From Burkholderiales bacterium (GTDB taxonomy: Bacteria; Pseudomonadota; Gammaproteobacteria; Burkholderiales; Burkholderiaceae_C), in NCBI GenBank assembly GCA_028868825.1, contig JAGWTU010000024.1, positions 1 through 64,000 on the forward strand: a stretch of DNA of 64,000 bases. Reading direction: 5' to 3'. Within the stretch, counting starts at the first letter, position 1. The number at the start of each line of letters is the position of its first letter. The translations under genes and the position numbers were made by a program. The notes below the pieces were generated by a model. The model searched no databases. It was not told the DNA's origin and saw only the letters and a list, made by a program, of their open reading frames with translations. This document shows positions 1 through 8,325 of this stretch, one piece after another.

Positions 1-1605
1 CGCGCCGGCGCGGCGCTCGGTGCCCGGCGCCTCGCCGACGCCGGCGGGCGCGGGCTCGAAAGGCGCCGCGCCGCCGGCCTGCAGCGCCACCAGGTAGGGG
101 CGCGCGGCGCGCGGGAAGCTGAGCTCGAACTGCACGCTGTCGTACACCGGGTCGAAGGTGCGCAGCGAGAGGAAGTACAGGTACCGGCCCTCGGGGTCGA
201 AGGCCGGTGCGTAGTCGCGGAACTCGGGCGACGTCGCCAGCGTGCTCGCGCCGCTGGCGACCTCGCAGAGTTTGATCGCGGTGTGGCGCGGGCTCGTCGC
301 GTAGCCGTAGGCGAGCCAGCCGGCGCAGGGCGACCAGGCCAGGTCGGTGATGCGCGCGCAGTCGCTGCGGTCGAGGCGGCGCAGCGAGGCGTCGTCGACA
401 TCGCCGAGCCAGAGCTCGTTGCGGTGGTTGGTGAACGCGATCTTCGCGCCGCGCGGCGCCGCCGCCAGCGCGATGACGCGACCGACCTCGGCCGCCGGCC
501 AGGGCAGGCTGCGCGCGCTGGCGTCGCGATGGACCTCGATCGCCTCCTCGCCGCCGGCGTCACCGACGCAGACCAATGTGCTGCCGTCGGCGAGCCAGGC
601 GCCGAGCCGCCGCCGCCCGGCGCCGTCGCCATGCTGACGCGGCGCGCCTTCCCAGAACGCCATCGTGTGCAGCTGGCCGCGCACCTCGAGCGCGACGCTG
701 TGGCCCGCCGGATGCAGCGTCGCGCCCTGCAACTGGTCGGCCGCGGCGACATAGCGCCGCGCCGCCTGCGTGCGCGCGCCGGCGACCTCGATCTCGACGC
801 GCTGCGTGCCCTGCCGCGCCGGATCGTGGATCCAGATCTCGGCGCCGCATTGGTAGACGATGCGCCGGCCGTCGCTGCTGGCGTGGCGGGCGTAATGGTC
901 GGCATGGTCGCTGTGGCGGCGCAGCGCGCTGCCGTCGGCGTCGCAAGAATAGAGGTTGCCGATGCCCTCGCCATCGCCGATGAAGTACAGCCGCGAGCCG
1001 ATCCACATCGGGCAGGTGATGTTGCCTTGCAGACCTTCGAGCCGCGTGTAGCGGCCGCTGCCGCGGCCCTCGGCGTCGACGTCCTCGACCCAGAGGTGGC
1101 CCGCGGTGCCGCCGCGGTAGCGCTTCCAGCGCGCCGGGTCGGCGGTGTTGCGGCCGATCGCGATGCGGCCCTGCGGACCGTGGCTGATGTGGTTGACCTG
1201 GCCGAGCGGCAGCCGCTCGGGCTGGCCGCCGCCGGGCGCGATCGTGTAGGCGTGCCAATTGCGCAGGAAGGGCTGGCCATGGTTGCCGCAGAAGACGATG
1301 CGACCGTCCGCGGTCCAGCCGCGCACCGCGAGTTCGCTGCCGAGCCAGGTCAAGCGCCGTGCCGCGCCGCCGCCCGAGGGCATCAGCCAGACCTCGCTGT
1401 GCTGCTCGTCGCGCCCGGCATAGGCGATCCACTCGCCGTCGTTCGACAGGCAAGGCGTCGACGGCTCCGACAGCCCGTTGCCGAGCCGGCGCGCGACGCC
1501 GCCGCCGGCGTCGACGCGCCAGAGGTCGTCGTCGCTGACGAAGACCAGGGTGGAGCCGCTGATCGTCGGCAGGCGCAGGTAGGCAGGGGGGGTTCGGTTC
1601 ATCAT
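1..1605 (-). CDS. Tricorn-like S41 protease, N-terminal part (gene runs off the left edge)
   Basis: Reading leftward from tandem ATG codons at 1605/1602 there is an open frame of 535 codons to the window edge with no stop. The protein begins MNRTPPAYLRLPTISGSTLV and then shows repeated beta-propeller blades: LSNDGEWIAYAGRD, SEVWLMPSGGGAARRLTW, GRIVFCGNHGQPFLRNWHAY. This pattern is typical of the first (six-bladed) propeller of tricorn proteases, large cytoplasmic S41 serine peptidases that finish degrading peptides released by other proteases. The PDZ and catalytic S41 parts would lie outside the window, so catalysis cannot be checked. No Sec signal is visible at the start, which fits a cytoplasmic enzyme. 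The family call rests on blade pattern only; another TolB/WD40-like propeller protein is the alternative. Confidence 0.75.
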   Translation of the reverse strand, partial: MMNRTPPAYLRLPTISGSTLVFVSDDDLWRVDAGGGVARRLGNGLSEPSTPCLSNDGEWIAYAGRDEQHSEVWLMPSGGGAARRLTWLGSELAVRGWTADGRIVFCGNHGQPFLRNWHAYTIAPGGGQPERLPLGQVNHISHGPQGRIAIGRNTADPARWKRYRGGTAGHLWVEDVDAEGRGSGRYTRLEGLQGNITCPMWIGSRLYFIGDGEGIGNLYSCDADGSALRRHSDHADHYARHASSDGRRIVYQCGAEIWIHDPARQGTQRVEIEVAGARTQAARRYVAAADQLQGATLHPAGHSVALEVRGQLHTMAFWEGAPRQHGDGAGRRRLGAWLADGSTLVCVGDAGGEEAIEVHRDASARSLPWPAAEVGRVIALAAAPRGAKIAFTNHRNELWLGDVDDASLRRLDRSDCARITDLAWSPCAGWLAYGYATSPRHTAIKLCEVASGASTLATSPEFRDYAPAFDPEGRYLYFLSLRTFDPVYDSVQFELSFPRAARPYLVALQAGGAAPFEPAPAGVGEAPGTERRAGA

Positions 1606-1770
1606 CACGACGGCTCGCGGTTCGATGGTTCATCTTCCCACGCGACCCATCCCCCGATGGAATGAGGAAGTTCCCTCGTACGGGTGTTTTCACTCCTCGG
1701 TGGGATGTCTCCCCCACGGACGCGGGCCGATCATCCGGACCGTTTTCCAGCCGAAATACGGGGCCGTGCC

Positions 1771-2028
1771 ATGCAATTCGAGGAAACCCGCGAGGGCGAC
1801 TACCGCATCTATGTCGGTGCCGTCGAGGCGCCGCGCGGCGACGGCTATATCGCCGCCGTCGTCGTCAACCGCGAGCAGGGGCTGCTGCCGCGTGGCCAGC
1901 GCCTGGCGTATCGCGACGACAGCCTCGCCTGCGGCTACCGCTGGCGCTCGGCCGACGAGGCGCTGCGCTACGCGACGAACCGCGCGCGCGACTTGATCCG
2001 CAACCGCTCGCCGATGCTCGCCTGCTGA
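1771..2028 (+). CDS. Hypothetical 85-residue protein
   Basis: A small frame begins MQFEETREGDYRIYVGAVEA and ends with RSPMLAC. I do not recognise the family. It is mixed alpha/beta in character, has no signal peptide or membrane segment, and is acidic at the N-terminus and Arg-rich at the C-terminus. The start at 1771 was chosen because the upstream in-frame extension (GTG at 1684) reads as low-quality Pro/Arg-rich sequence. No strong ribosome binding site precedes it. It is divergent from the tricorn-like gene and converges on deoA with only one base between the stop codons. The clean end against deoA and the balanced composition support a real gene. Confidence 0.55.
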   Translation: MQFEETREGDYRIYVGAVEAPRGDGYIAAVVVNREQGLLPRGQRLAYRDDSLACGYRWRSADEALRYATNRARDLIRNRSPMLAC

Positions 2029-2029
2029 G

Positions 2030-3361
2030 TCAGGCTGCGTTCACCGTCTCGATCACCACCGGAGCCGGGGCCGGCGCCTGCGCCTCGATGCGCAGCGCCG
2101 CGAGCATGGCCTGCGCCGCGGCCGCGGCCGATGCCGCGTCGGCGGCATGCACCTGGGCCAGCACGCAGCCGGCGTCGACACGACTGCCCAGCGGCAACAG
2201 CCGCGCCAGGCCGACGCGCGGGTCGACGCGATCGTCGGCGCGGCGGCGCCCGCCGCCGAGCGCGACGACGACGAGGCCGAGCGCGCGCGTGTCGACGCCG
2301 GCGAGATAACCTTCACGTGGCGCGACCACCCCGAGGCACACCGGCGCCGGCGCCAGCGCGGCGTCGCGCAGCACGTCGGGCGGCCCGCCGAGCGCAGCCA
2401 CCATTGCGGCGAAGCGTGCCGCCGCGGCGCCGCTGGCCAGCACCTGTTCGGCCTGCGCGCGGCCGGCGGCCAGCGTCGTCGCCAGGCCGGCGAGTTGCAG
2501 GCCCTGCGCGGCGAGCGCCAGCGTCACCTCGTGCAGCCGCGGCTCGCGCTCGGCGCCGCTCAGGTAGTCGATGGCTTCGCGCATCTCGAGCGCATTGCCG
2601 GCGCTGTGGCCCAGCACCTGGTTCATGTCGGTGAGCAGCGCCCGCGCCGGCAGACCGGCCGCGGCCGCGACCTCGACGAGGCTGCGCGCGAGCGCCCGTG
2701 CCGCGCCGAGATCGCTCGCGAAGGCGCCGTTGCCGACCTTGACGTCGAGCACCAGCGACTGCAGACCGGCGGCGAGCTTCTTCGACAGGATGCTGGCGGT
2801 GATCAGCGGCAGGCTCTCGACCGTCGCGGTGACATCGCGGATGGCATACAGCCGGCGATCGGCCGGCGCGAGGTCGGCGCCGGCACCGACGATGGCGCAG
2901 CCGGCGGCGCTCAGCGCCGCGCGCAGGCGCTCGGGGCCGGGGTCGACGCGGTAGCCCGGCAGCGCTTCGAGCTTGTCGAGCGTGCCGCCGGTGTGGCCGA
3001 GGCCACGCCCGCTGATCATCGGCACGACGGCGCCGCAGGCGGCGAGGATGGGCGCCAGCATCAGGCTGACCTTGTCGCCGACGCCGCCGGTCGAATGCTT
3101 GTCGAGCACCGGGCCGGGCAGCCCGGCCTGCGTCCAGTCGAGCACCGAACCCGAGTCGCGCATCGCGCGCGTCAGCACCAGCGTCTCGGCGCGGTCCATG
3201 CCGCGCAGCAGGATCGCCATCGCCAGCGCGGCGACCTGCGCATCGCCCCAGCCGCCGTCGACGAGCCCGCCGACGAAGGCCTCGATCTGCGCCGGCGCGA
3301 GCGCACCGCCGTCGCGCTTGGCGCGGATGATCTCGCTGGCGGTGAGCGCGGCGGGGGTCAA
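2030..3361 (-). CDS. deoA: Thymidine phosphorylase
   Basis: DeoA cleaves thymidine and deoxyuridine with phosphate to give base plus 2-deoxyribose-1-phosphate in the cytoplasm. The protein reads LTPAALTASEIIRAKRDGG at the start, then carries the pyrimidine phosphorylase signature KHSTGGVGDKVSL and GRGLGHTGGTLDKLEALPG, with the C-terminal domain ending VNAA. At 443 residues it matches the usual length of about 440. The start is taken as TTG at 3361, which overlaps the TGA stop of the 5'-nucleotidase gene (TTGA); no better ATG/GTG lies before the conserved helix, and the longer in-frame extension to 3676 is only shadow sequence from the neighbouring gene. It is the last gene of the nucleoside operon and is probably translationally coupled. 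Confidence 0.93.
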   Translation of the reverse strand: MTPAALTASEIIRAKRDGGALAPAQIEAFVGGLVDGGWGDAQVAALAMAILLRGMDRAETLVLTRAMRDSGSVLDWTQAGLPGPVLDKHSTGGVGDKVSLMLAPILAACGAVVPMISGRGLGHTGGTLDKLEALPGYRVDPGPERLRAALSAAGCAIVGAGADLAPADRRLYAIRDVTATVESLPLITASILSKKLAAGLQSLVLDVKVGNGAFASDLGAARALARSLVEVAAAAGLPARALLTDMNQVLGHSAGNALEMREAIDYLSGAEREPRLHEVTLALAAQGLQLAGLATTLAAGRAQAEQVLASGAAAARFAAMVAALGGPPDVLRDAALAPAPVCLGVVAPREGYLAGVDTRALGLVVVALGGGRRRADDRVDPRVGLARLLPLGSRVDAGCVLAQVHAADAASAAAAAQAMLAALRIEAQAPAPAPVVIETVNAA

Positions 3362-5037
3362 TTCACGCGCTGGATGCGATCGAGCAGCCCCGGCCCGAGA
3401 TCGGGGTGGCGGCGCACATAGAGCTCGAGCGCGTCGACATCCATCATGCCGGTGCGGCGCTCGCGGCCCTGGCGCAACACGCTGAAGCCGTCGCCGCCGC
3501 TGGCCATGAAGGCGTTGACGGTGACGCGATAGTTCGCTGCCGGGTCGATCGCGACGCCGTCGAGCATCGCGCTGCCGGGCACGACATGGCTGCCCGCCGG
3601 CCGTGTCGCGTCCCAGCGGTAGCTGAAGCCGCGGCTGACCATCAGCACGCGCCCATGGTCGCCCTCGCCGCCCCATTGCTGTTCGAGCAGTTGCAGCAGC
3701 TGGGTGCCGCTGAGCGTCATCGTCACGAGGTTGTTGTAGAACGGCTGCGCCGCGAACAGATCCTCGTAGCGCACGAGGCCGTCGGCCGGCCGCGCGACGG
3801 CGGCGCGGATGCCGCCGGGGTTCATGAAGGCGATGCGGGCGCCGGCGTCGCGCGTCGCTTCGAGCTGGGCGTCGGCGAGCACCTGGCCGAGCGGACTTTC
3901 GCCGCCGGGCGATGTCTCGCGCGAGAGCGCGCCGGCGATCGGGCCGACGACGCGCCGCGCCTGCGCCACGGCGAGCTGCTCGTAGGGCGCGATCAGCGCC
4001 GTCTGCGCCGGGTCCTTGCCGAACGACGCGTCATCGACGATGACGTTCGTCGCCTCGTCGCCGATGATCCTGCCGGTGCGCGGGTCGAGCCTGAGGTCGA
4101 TCTCGGTGACGACGGTGCCGTACTTGTCGGCGCTGGTCACGAGATGGCCGGCGATGCGGCAGTTGTAAGCGCGATGCGTATGGCCGCTGACGATGACCGC
4201 GACGGCCGGATCGAGCCGCTGCGCGATGTCGACGGTGGGGCCGTGGATGCCCGGGCATTCGTTGTAGTCACCGGTCGGCGTGCCGCCCTGGTGGATCAGC
4301 AGCACCATCGCCTCGACGCCCTGGCGCTTCAGTTCGGGGACGAGGGCGTTGACGGTCTCGACCTCGTCGCGGAACTCGAGCCCCTCGACGCCGGCGGGCA
4401 CGACCATCAGCGGCGTGTCCTTCAGCGTCAGGCCGATGAAGGCGACCGGCACGCCCTGGAACTTCTTGATGTAGTACGGCGGGAACAGCGTCTGGCCGGT
4501 GGCCTTCACGACGGTCGTCGCCGCCAGGTAATGCCAGGCCGCGCCGGGGAACACCGGCTGCGGCGGGTTGCAACCCTGGGTCGGATGGCAGCCGCCGCGC
4601 TGCATGCGCAGCAGCTCGGCGGCGCCCTTGTCGAACTCGTGGTTGCCGACGGCGCTGACCTCGAGCCCCATCAGGTTCAGCGCGCGCACCGTCGGCTCGT
4701 CGTGGAACAGCGCCGAGAGCAGCGGCGAAGCGCCGATGAGGTCGCCCGCGGCGACGACGATGTGGTTCGGGTTCTTCGCGCGCAGCTGTGCGATCGCCGT
4801 CGCCAGATGCTCGGCGCCGCCGGCGGCGACGGCCCTTAGCCGGCCCGGGTGTTCGCGATCCTGGATGCGGATGCCGCCCAGCGGCGGCTTCAGGTTGCCG
4901 TGGAAATCATTGATCGCCAGGACCTCGACCTGGATCGGCGCTGCCGGCGCGGGAGGCGGCGGCGCGGTCGGCGGCGGTGCCGCGCAGGCTGCAAGCAGTG
5001 CGACGACGAAGGGGGTGAGCAGGCGGCGTACGTTCAT
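3358..5037 (-). CDS. Lipoprotein 5'-nucleotidase / 2',3'-cyclic phosphodiesterase family
   Basis: The N-terminus MNVRRLLTPFVVALLAACAA is a lipoprotein signal with lipobox LAAC, so the enzyme should be anchored in the envelope facing the periplasm or outside. A Pro-rich linker is followed by the metallophosphatase motifs INDFHGN, AAGDLIGASP, VGNHEFDKG and SGHTHRAYNC, which bind two metals, and by a C-terminal 5_nucleotid_C domain (for example FMNPGGIRAAV and YRVTVNAFMASGGDGF). The family removes phosphate from extracellular nucleotides. In this operon it would supply nucleosides to the downstream importer. Start: ATG at 5037 gives the cleanest signal; a TTG at 5058 overlapping the upstream stop (TTGA) would add seven residues. 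Predicted length is 559 residues. Confidence 0.92.
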   Translation of the reverse strand: MNVRRLLTPFVVALLAACAAPPPTAPPPPAPAAPIQVEVLAINDFHGNLKPPLGGIRIQDREHPGRLRAVAAGGAEHLATAIAQLRAKNPNHIVVAAGDLIGASPLLSALFHDEPTVRALNLMGLEVSAVGNHEFDKGAAELLRMQRGGCHPTQGCNPPQPVFPGAAWHYLAATTVVKATGQTLFPPYYIKKFQGVPVAFIGLTLKDTPLMVVPAGVEGLEFRDEVETVNALVPELKRQGVEAMVLLIHQGGTPTGDYNECPGIHGPTVDIAQRLDPAVAVIVSGHTHRAYNCRIAGHLVTSADKYGTVVTEIDLRLDPRTGRIIGDEATNVIVDDASFGKDPAQTALIAPYEQLAVAQARRVVGPIAGALSRETSPGGESPLGQVLADAQLEATRDAGARIAFMNPGGIRAAVARPADGLVRYEDLFAAQPFYNNLVTMTLSGTQLLQLLEQQWGGEGDHGRVLMVSRGFSYRWDATRPAGSHVVPGSAMLDGVAIDPAANYRVTVNAFMASGGDGFSVLRQGRERRTGMMDVDALELYVRRHPDLGPGLLDRIQRVN

Positions 5038-5054
5038 CGGTAGAGGCTGCGGTA

Positions 5055-5861
5055 TCAAGGTTCGAGTTCCTGCACGAGCGCGCTCAGCAGCGCCACCGCG
5101 CGCGCGCCCGCCGTGCCGGCAGTGGCCAGCGTGTGGGCATGGCTGAGCGGCTGCGCCTCCATGCCCGCGGCCATGTTCGTCAGCAGCGAGAGCGCAAGCA
5201 CGCGCATGCCGGCATGGCGGGCGAGGATGGTCTCGGGCACCGTGCTCATGCCGACGGCGCCGGCGCCCAAGATCTGGAACATGCGGATCTCGGCCGGCGT
5301 CTCGAACTGCGGCCCCATGTACCAGGCGTAGACGCCCTCGTGCAGCGGCGTGCCCAGCCGTGCCGCGACGGCGCGGGCACGCTCGCGCAACGCGGCGTCG
5401 TAGGCGTTGCTCATGTCGACGAAGCGGTCGTCGCCGGGTTCGCCGAACAGCGGCGATCGCTGCGCGATATTGATGTGGTCGCTGATCAGCATCAGCTCGC
5501 CCGGGCGCACCGCGGCATCGAGGCTGCCGGCGGCGTTCGTCTGCACGAGCACGCGTACGCCCCAGGCGGCGAGCGTGCGGATCGCGCCCTTCATCGCATC
5601 GGCCTCGCCGGTCTCGTAGGCATGCTTGCGACCGCCGAGCACGACCACCGGCGTGCTGCCGACGCGGCCGCAGCGCAGCGTGCCGCTGTGGCCGCCGACG
5701 GCCAGACGCGGGAAGGCCGGCAGCTCGTCGTAGCGGATCTCGAACGCGTCCTCGACGGCGTCGCCGAAGGGTCCCCAGCCGCTGCCGAGCAGGACCGCGA
5801 TCGCCGGCGCCGGGGCGCGATCGCGCAGCGCGCGGGCACAGGCTTCGATGGCTGAGTTCAT
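5055..5861 (-). CDS. Purine nucleoside phosphorylase (trimeric, family 2 type)
   Basis: It carries the trimeric PNP hallmarks: LLGSGWGPF (phosphate loop), AVGGHSGTL, GRKHAYETG, QTNAAGSL, YMGPQFETPAEIRM and GMSTVPETI. It phosphorolyses inosine/guanosine-type purine nucleosides to base plus ribose-1-phosphate. Length is 268 residues, normal for the family. The ATG at 5861 overlaps the stop of the cytidine deaminase gene (ATGA). The paralogous xanthosine and methylthioadenosine phosphorylases share many motifs, so exact purine preference is not certain. With deoA it gives the operon phosphorolysis of both purine and pyrimidine nucleosides. Confidence 0.92.
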   Translation of the reverse strand: MNSAIEACARALRDRAPAPAIAVLLGSGWGPFGDAVEDAFEIRYDELPAFPRLAVGGHSGTLRCGRVGSTPVVVLGGRKHAYETGEADAMKGAIRTLAAWGVRVLVQTNAAGSLDAAVRPGELMLISDHINIAQRSPLFGEPGDDRFVDMSNAYDAALRERARAVAARLGTPLHEGVYAWYMGPQFETPAEIRMFQILGAGAVGMSTVPETILARHAGMRVLALSLLTNMAAGMEAQPLSHAHTLATAGTAGARAVALLSALVQELEP

Positions 5862-6271
5862 GGTGTCAGGTGGCGGGGTCCGAAACTGTGCGGCAACAGC
5901 TCGCCCAGGCTGTGGGTGGCGCGCAGGCGCTCGTTGTCGACGATCCAGATCGGGCAGTCGTCGGCGGCGAATTCGCGCAGCTTCTGGCGGCAGCCGCCGC
6001 AGGGCGTCACCGGATCGTCGGCGATGCCGCAGACGGCGACGGCGAGCACGCGGCGCCCGCCGGCAAGCACCAGCGCCGCCAGCGCCGAAGCCTCGGCGCA
6101 CCAGCCCTGCGGGTAGGCGGCGTTCTCGACATTGCAGCCGGCGTGGATGCGGCCCTGCTCGTCGAGCACCGCGGCGCCGACGGCGAAGCGCGAATACGGC
6201 GCATAGGCCTGCTCGCGTGCGGCGCGTGCCGCGGCGACGAGCGCGGCGCGCTGTTCAACGTTGCTTGACAT
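5858..6271 (-). CDS. cdd: Cytidine deaminase
   Basis: A 137-residue small tetrameric-type cytidine deaminase that converts cytidine/deoxycytidine to uridine/deoxyuridine. Zinc site: GCNVENAAYPQGWCAEASAL holds the catalytic CAE motif (Cys ligand plus catalytic Glu) and DPVTPCGGCRQ supplies the PCxxC pair of ligands. The N-terminal PYSRFAVGAAVL segment is the usual substrate-side motif. It starts 17 bases inside the end of the upstream permease gene and its stop overlaps the PNP start by four bases. In this operon it feeds cytidine into the uridine/deoxyuridine route, which DeoA can partly use. Confidence 0.95.
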   Translation of the reverse strand: MSSNVEQRAALVAAARAAREQAYAPYSRFAVGAAVLDEQGRIHAGCNVENAAYPQGWCAEASALAALVLAGGRRVLAVAVCGIADDPVTPCGGCRQKLREFAADDCPIWIVDNERLRATHSLGELLPHSFGPRHLTP

Positions 6272-7223
6272 AGGGTCGTCCCAGCGCCGCCGGCGCGACC
6301 GCGCGGCCGATGAATCCGGCCAGCAACACGACGGTCATCAGATACGGCAGCGCCTGTATGAACTGTACCGGCACGACCCCGATGCCGGGCCAGGCCACAC
6401 CCTGCATGCGTATCGACACCGCGTCGAGGAAGCCGAACAGCAGGCAGGCGCCGAGCGCCGGCCCCGGTCGCCATTTGCCGAAGATCAGCGCCGCCAGCGC
6501 CATGTAGCCGCGGCCGGCGGTCATGTTGGGGATGAAGCTCGGGTTCTGCGCCAGCACGAGATAGGCGCCGGCGAGTGCGGCGAGCACGCCGTTGAGCGCC
6601 AGCGCCTGGTAGCGCAGCGCGCGCACCGAGACGCCTGCCGCGTCGACCATGATCGGGTTCTCGCCGACGGCGCGCAGCCGCAGGCCGAAGCGCGTGCGGT
6701 AGAGCAGCCACCACACGGCCGCCACCGCGACGAGCGATCCGTAGACCATCACGTTGTGGCCGAAGAAGGCGAGGTTCAGCGCCTGGCCGATGAGCGGGAT
6801 GTGCGCGACCACGGCGCCTGCCGCCGCGCCGTAGGACTGCAGCCGCACCGCATCGGGCAGCGGCGGCGTCTGCCCGCCCTGCGCGAACTGCGCGATGCCG
6901 AGCACGACGGTGAGTCCGGCCGCCGTCATCGTGATCGCCATGCCGAGCACGACCTGGTCGCCCTCGTGGCTGACGCAGGCGTAGCCATGGACCATCGACA
7001 GCGCGACGCCGACGGCGATCGCGGCGAGCAGCGCCAGCGCCAGCGAGCCGGTCGTCACGCCGACGGCGGCCGTCGTGTAGGCCGTGAGCAGCATCTTGCC
7101 CTCGAGCCCGAGGTCGATCACGCCCGAGCGCTCGCACAGCACGCCGGCGAGCGCGCACAGGATCAGCGGCACCGAGACGCGCAGCGTGCTCGCGACGAGC
7201 GTGCCGACGAGCAGTTCATCCAT
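6255..7223 (-). CDS. Nucleoside ABC transporter permease (second permease)
   Basis: A 322-residue inner membrane protein with about eight to ten hydrophobic segments and the binding-protein-dependent permease 2 pattern: ERSGVIDLGLEGKMLLTAYT near the N-terminus, then GLRLRAVGENPIMVDAAGVS, which is the cytoplasmic coupling helix that docks on the ATPase. This is the type found with BMP-family purine nucleoside transporters (YufQ/NupQ-like). It overlaps the preceding permease gene by eight bases and the cdd gene by 17 bases, so it belongs firmly to the operon. It should form a heterodimer with the product of 7216-8325. Confidence 0.9.
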   Translation of the reverse strand: MDELLVGTLVASTLRVSVPLILCALAGVLCERSGVIDLGLEGKMLLTAYTTAAVGVTTGSLALALLAAIAVGVALSMVHGYACVSHEGDQVVLGMAITMTAAGLTVVLGIAQFAQGGQTPPLPDAVRLQSYGAAAGAVVAHIPLIGQALNLAFFGHNVMVYGSLVAVAAVWWLLYRTRFGLRLRAVGENPIMVDAAGVSVRALRYQALALNGVLAALAGAYLVLAQNPSFIPNMTAGRGYMALAALIFGKWRPGPALGACLLFGFLDAVSIRMQGVAWPGIGVVPVQFIQALPYLMTVVLLAGFIGRAVAPAALGRPYVKQR

Positions 7224-8325
7224 GGCGCACCCCGCGCAGCCCGCGCGACAGGCGCAGCAGCGCGGGCGCGGCGATGCGCGCCATCGCGCCGGCGAACAGC
7301 ACGACCAGGCCCTGCAGCATGAACACCATGTCGCGGCTGAAGCCGTTGATGTCGAAGGCCAGTTCGGCGCCGCCCTGGTAGAGCGCGCCGAACAGCAGCG
7401 ATGCGAGCAGCACGCCCAGCGGATGGTTGCGGCCGATCAGGCTCACGGCGATGCCGGCGAATCCGGCGCCGGCGACGAAATCGGGCATCAGCCGGCCCTG
7501 CACCCCCGCGATCTCGTTGACGCCGACGAGCCCGGCGAGCGCGCCCGAGACCGCGAGTGCGGCCAGCGTCAGCCAGCGCGGGTTCATGCCGGCGTATTGC
7601 GCCGCGTCGGGCGCATGGCCGACGGTGCGCAGCGCGTAGCCCGGCACCGTCTTCCAGATGCCGATCCAGACGACGGCGATCGCCGCCAGCGCGATCAGCA
7701 GCGACAGGTTCAACGGCGTGCGCGGCCATTCGATGCCGATCCAGCCCAGCGCCTCGTGCATGCCCGGCATATGCGCCGAGGGCGCGAAGGCGACGCTCTC
7801 GGGCGTCATGTCGCCGGGCGCCTTCAGCGGCCCCGACATCAGCCAGCCGAGCAGCGCCGAGGCGATGAAATTGAACATGATCGTCGTGATCACGACATGG
7901 CTGCCGCGCCAGGCCTGCAGCGCCCCCGGCACCGCCGCCCAGGCCATGCCGAACAGCGCCGCCGCAGCGACCATGATCGGCAGCATCGCCCAGGCCGGCA
8001 GCGCCGCGCCCCAGGCCAGCGCCGCGAGACCCGCGCCGAGGCCGCCGAGCATCGCCTGCCCTTCGCCGCCGATATTGAAATAGCCGCCATGCGCCGCGAC
8101 CGCGACCGCCAGGCCGGTGAAGACGAAGGTCGTGGCGTAGTACAGCGTGTAGCTCAGCCCCGACTTCGAGCCGAAGGCGCCCTTGACGAGCAGCGCCAGC
8201 ACCTCGAGGGGGTGGAAGCCGACGAGGGCCACGACGATGCCGGCGACGATCAGCGCCAGCGCGAGATTGACCGCCGGCAGCAGCGCGACGTCCATCCAGC
8301 GCGGCAGCTCGGCCGGTTCGCTCAT
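7216..8325 (-). CDS. Nucleoside ABC transporter permease (first permease)
   Basis: A 369-residue membrane protein starting MSEPAELPRWMDVALLPAVN with about ten hydrophobic helices. The motif GGYFNIGGEGQAMLGGLGAG and the cytoplasmic loop GYALRTVGHAPDAAQYAGMN are characteristic of the YufP/NupP-like permeases of BMP-type nucleoside importers. The ATG at 8325 overlaps the ATPase stop codon (ATGA). Along with the second permease it forms the channel for nucleoside uptake through the inner membrane. Confidence 0.9.
   Translation of the reverse strand: MSEPAELPRWMDVALLPAVNLALALIVAGIVVALVGFHPLEVLALLVKGAFGSKSGLSYTLYYATTFVFTGLAVAVAAHGGYFNIGGEGQAMLGGLGAGLAALAWGAALPAWAMLPIMVAAAALFGMAWAAVPGALQAWRGSHVVITTIMFNFIASALLGWLMSGPLKAPGDMTPESVAFAPSAHMPGMHEALGWIGIEWPRTPLNLSLLIALAAIAVVWIGIWKTVPGYALRTVGHAPDAAQYAGMNPRWLTLAALAVSGALAGLVGVNEIAGVQGRLMPDFVAGAGFAGIAVSLIGRNHPLGVLLASLLFGALYQGGAELAFDINGFSRDMVFMLQGLVVLFAGAMARIAAPALLRLSRGLRGVRHG

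Noticed and set aside
283..1717. Long reading frames on both strands in addition to the tricorn-like frame
   Set aside because: They are Arg/Ala/Asp-rich without family motifs, whereas the minus-strand frame from 1605 gives clear propeller blades; these are shadows caused by extreme third-position G+C.
3362..3676. In-frame N-terminal extension of thymidine phosphorylase
   Set aside because: The extra 105 codons are Arg-rich sequence lying within the 5'-nucleotidase gene and lack homology character; TTG 3361 gives the normal protein length.
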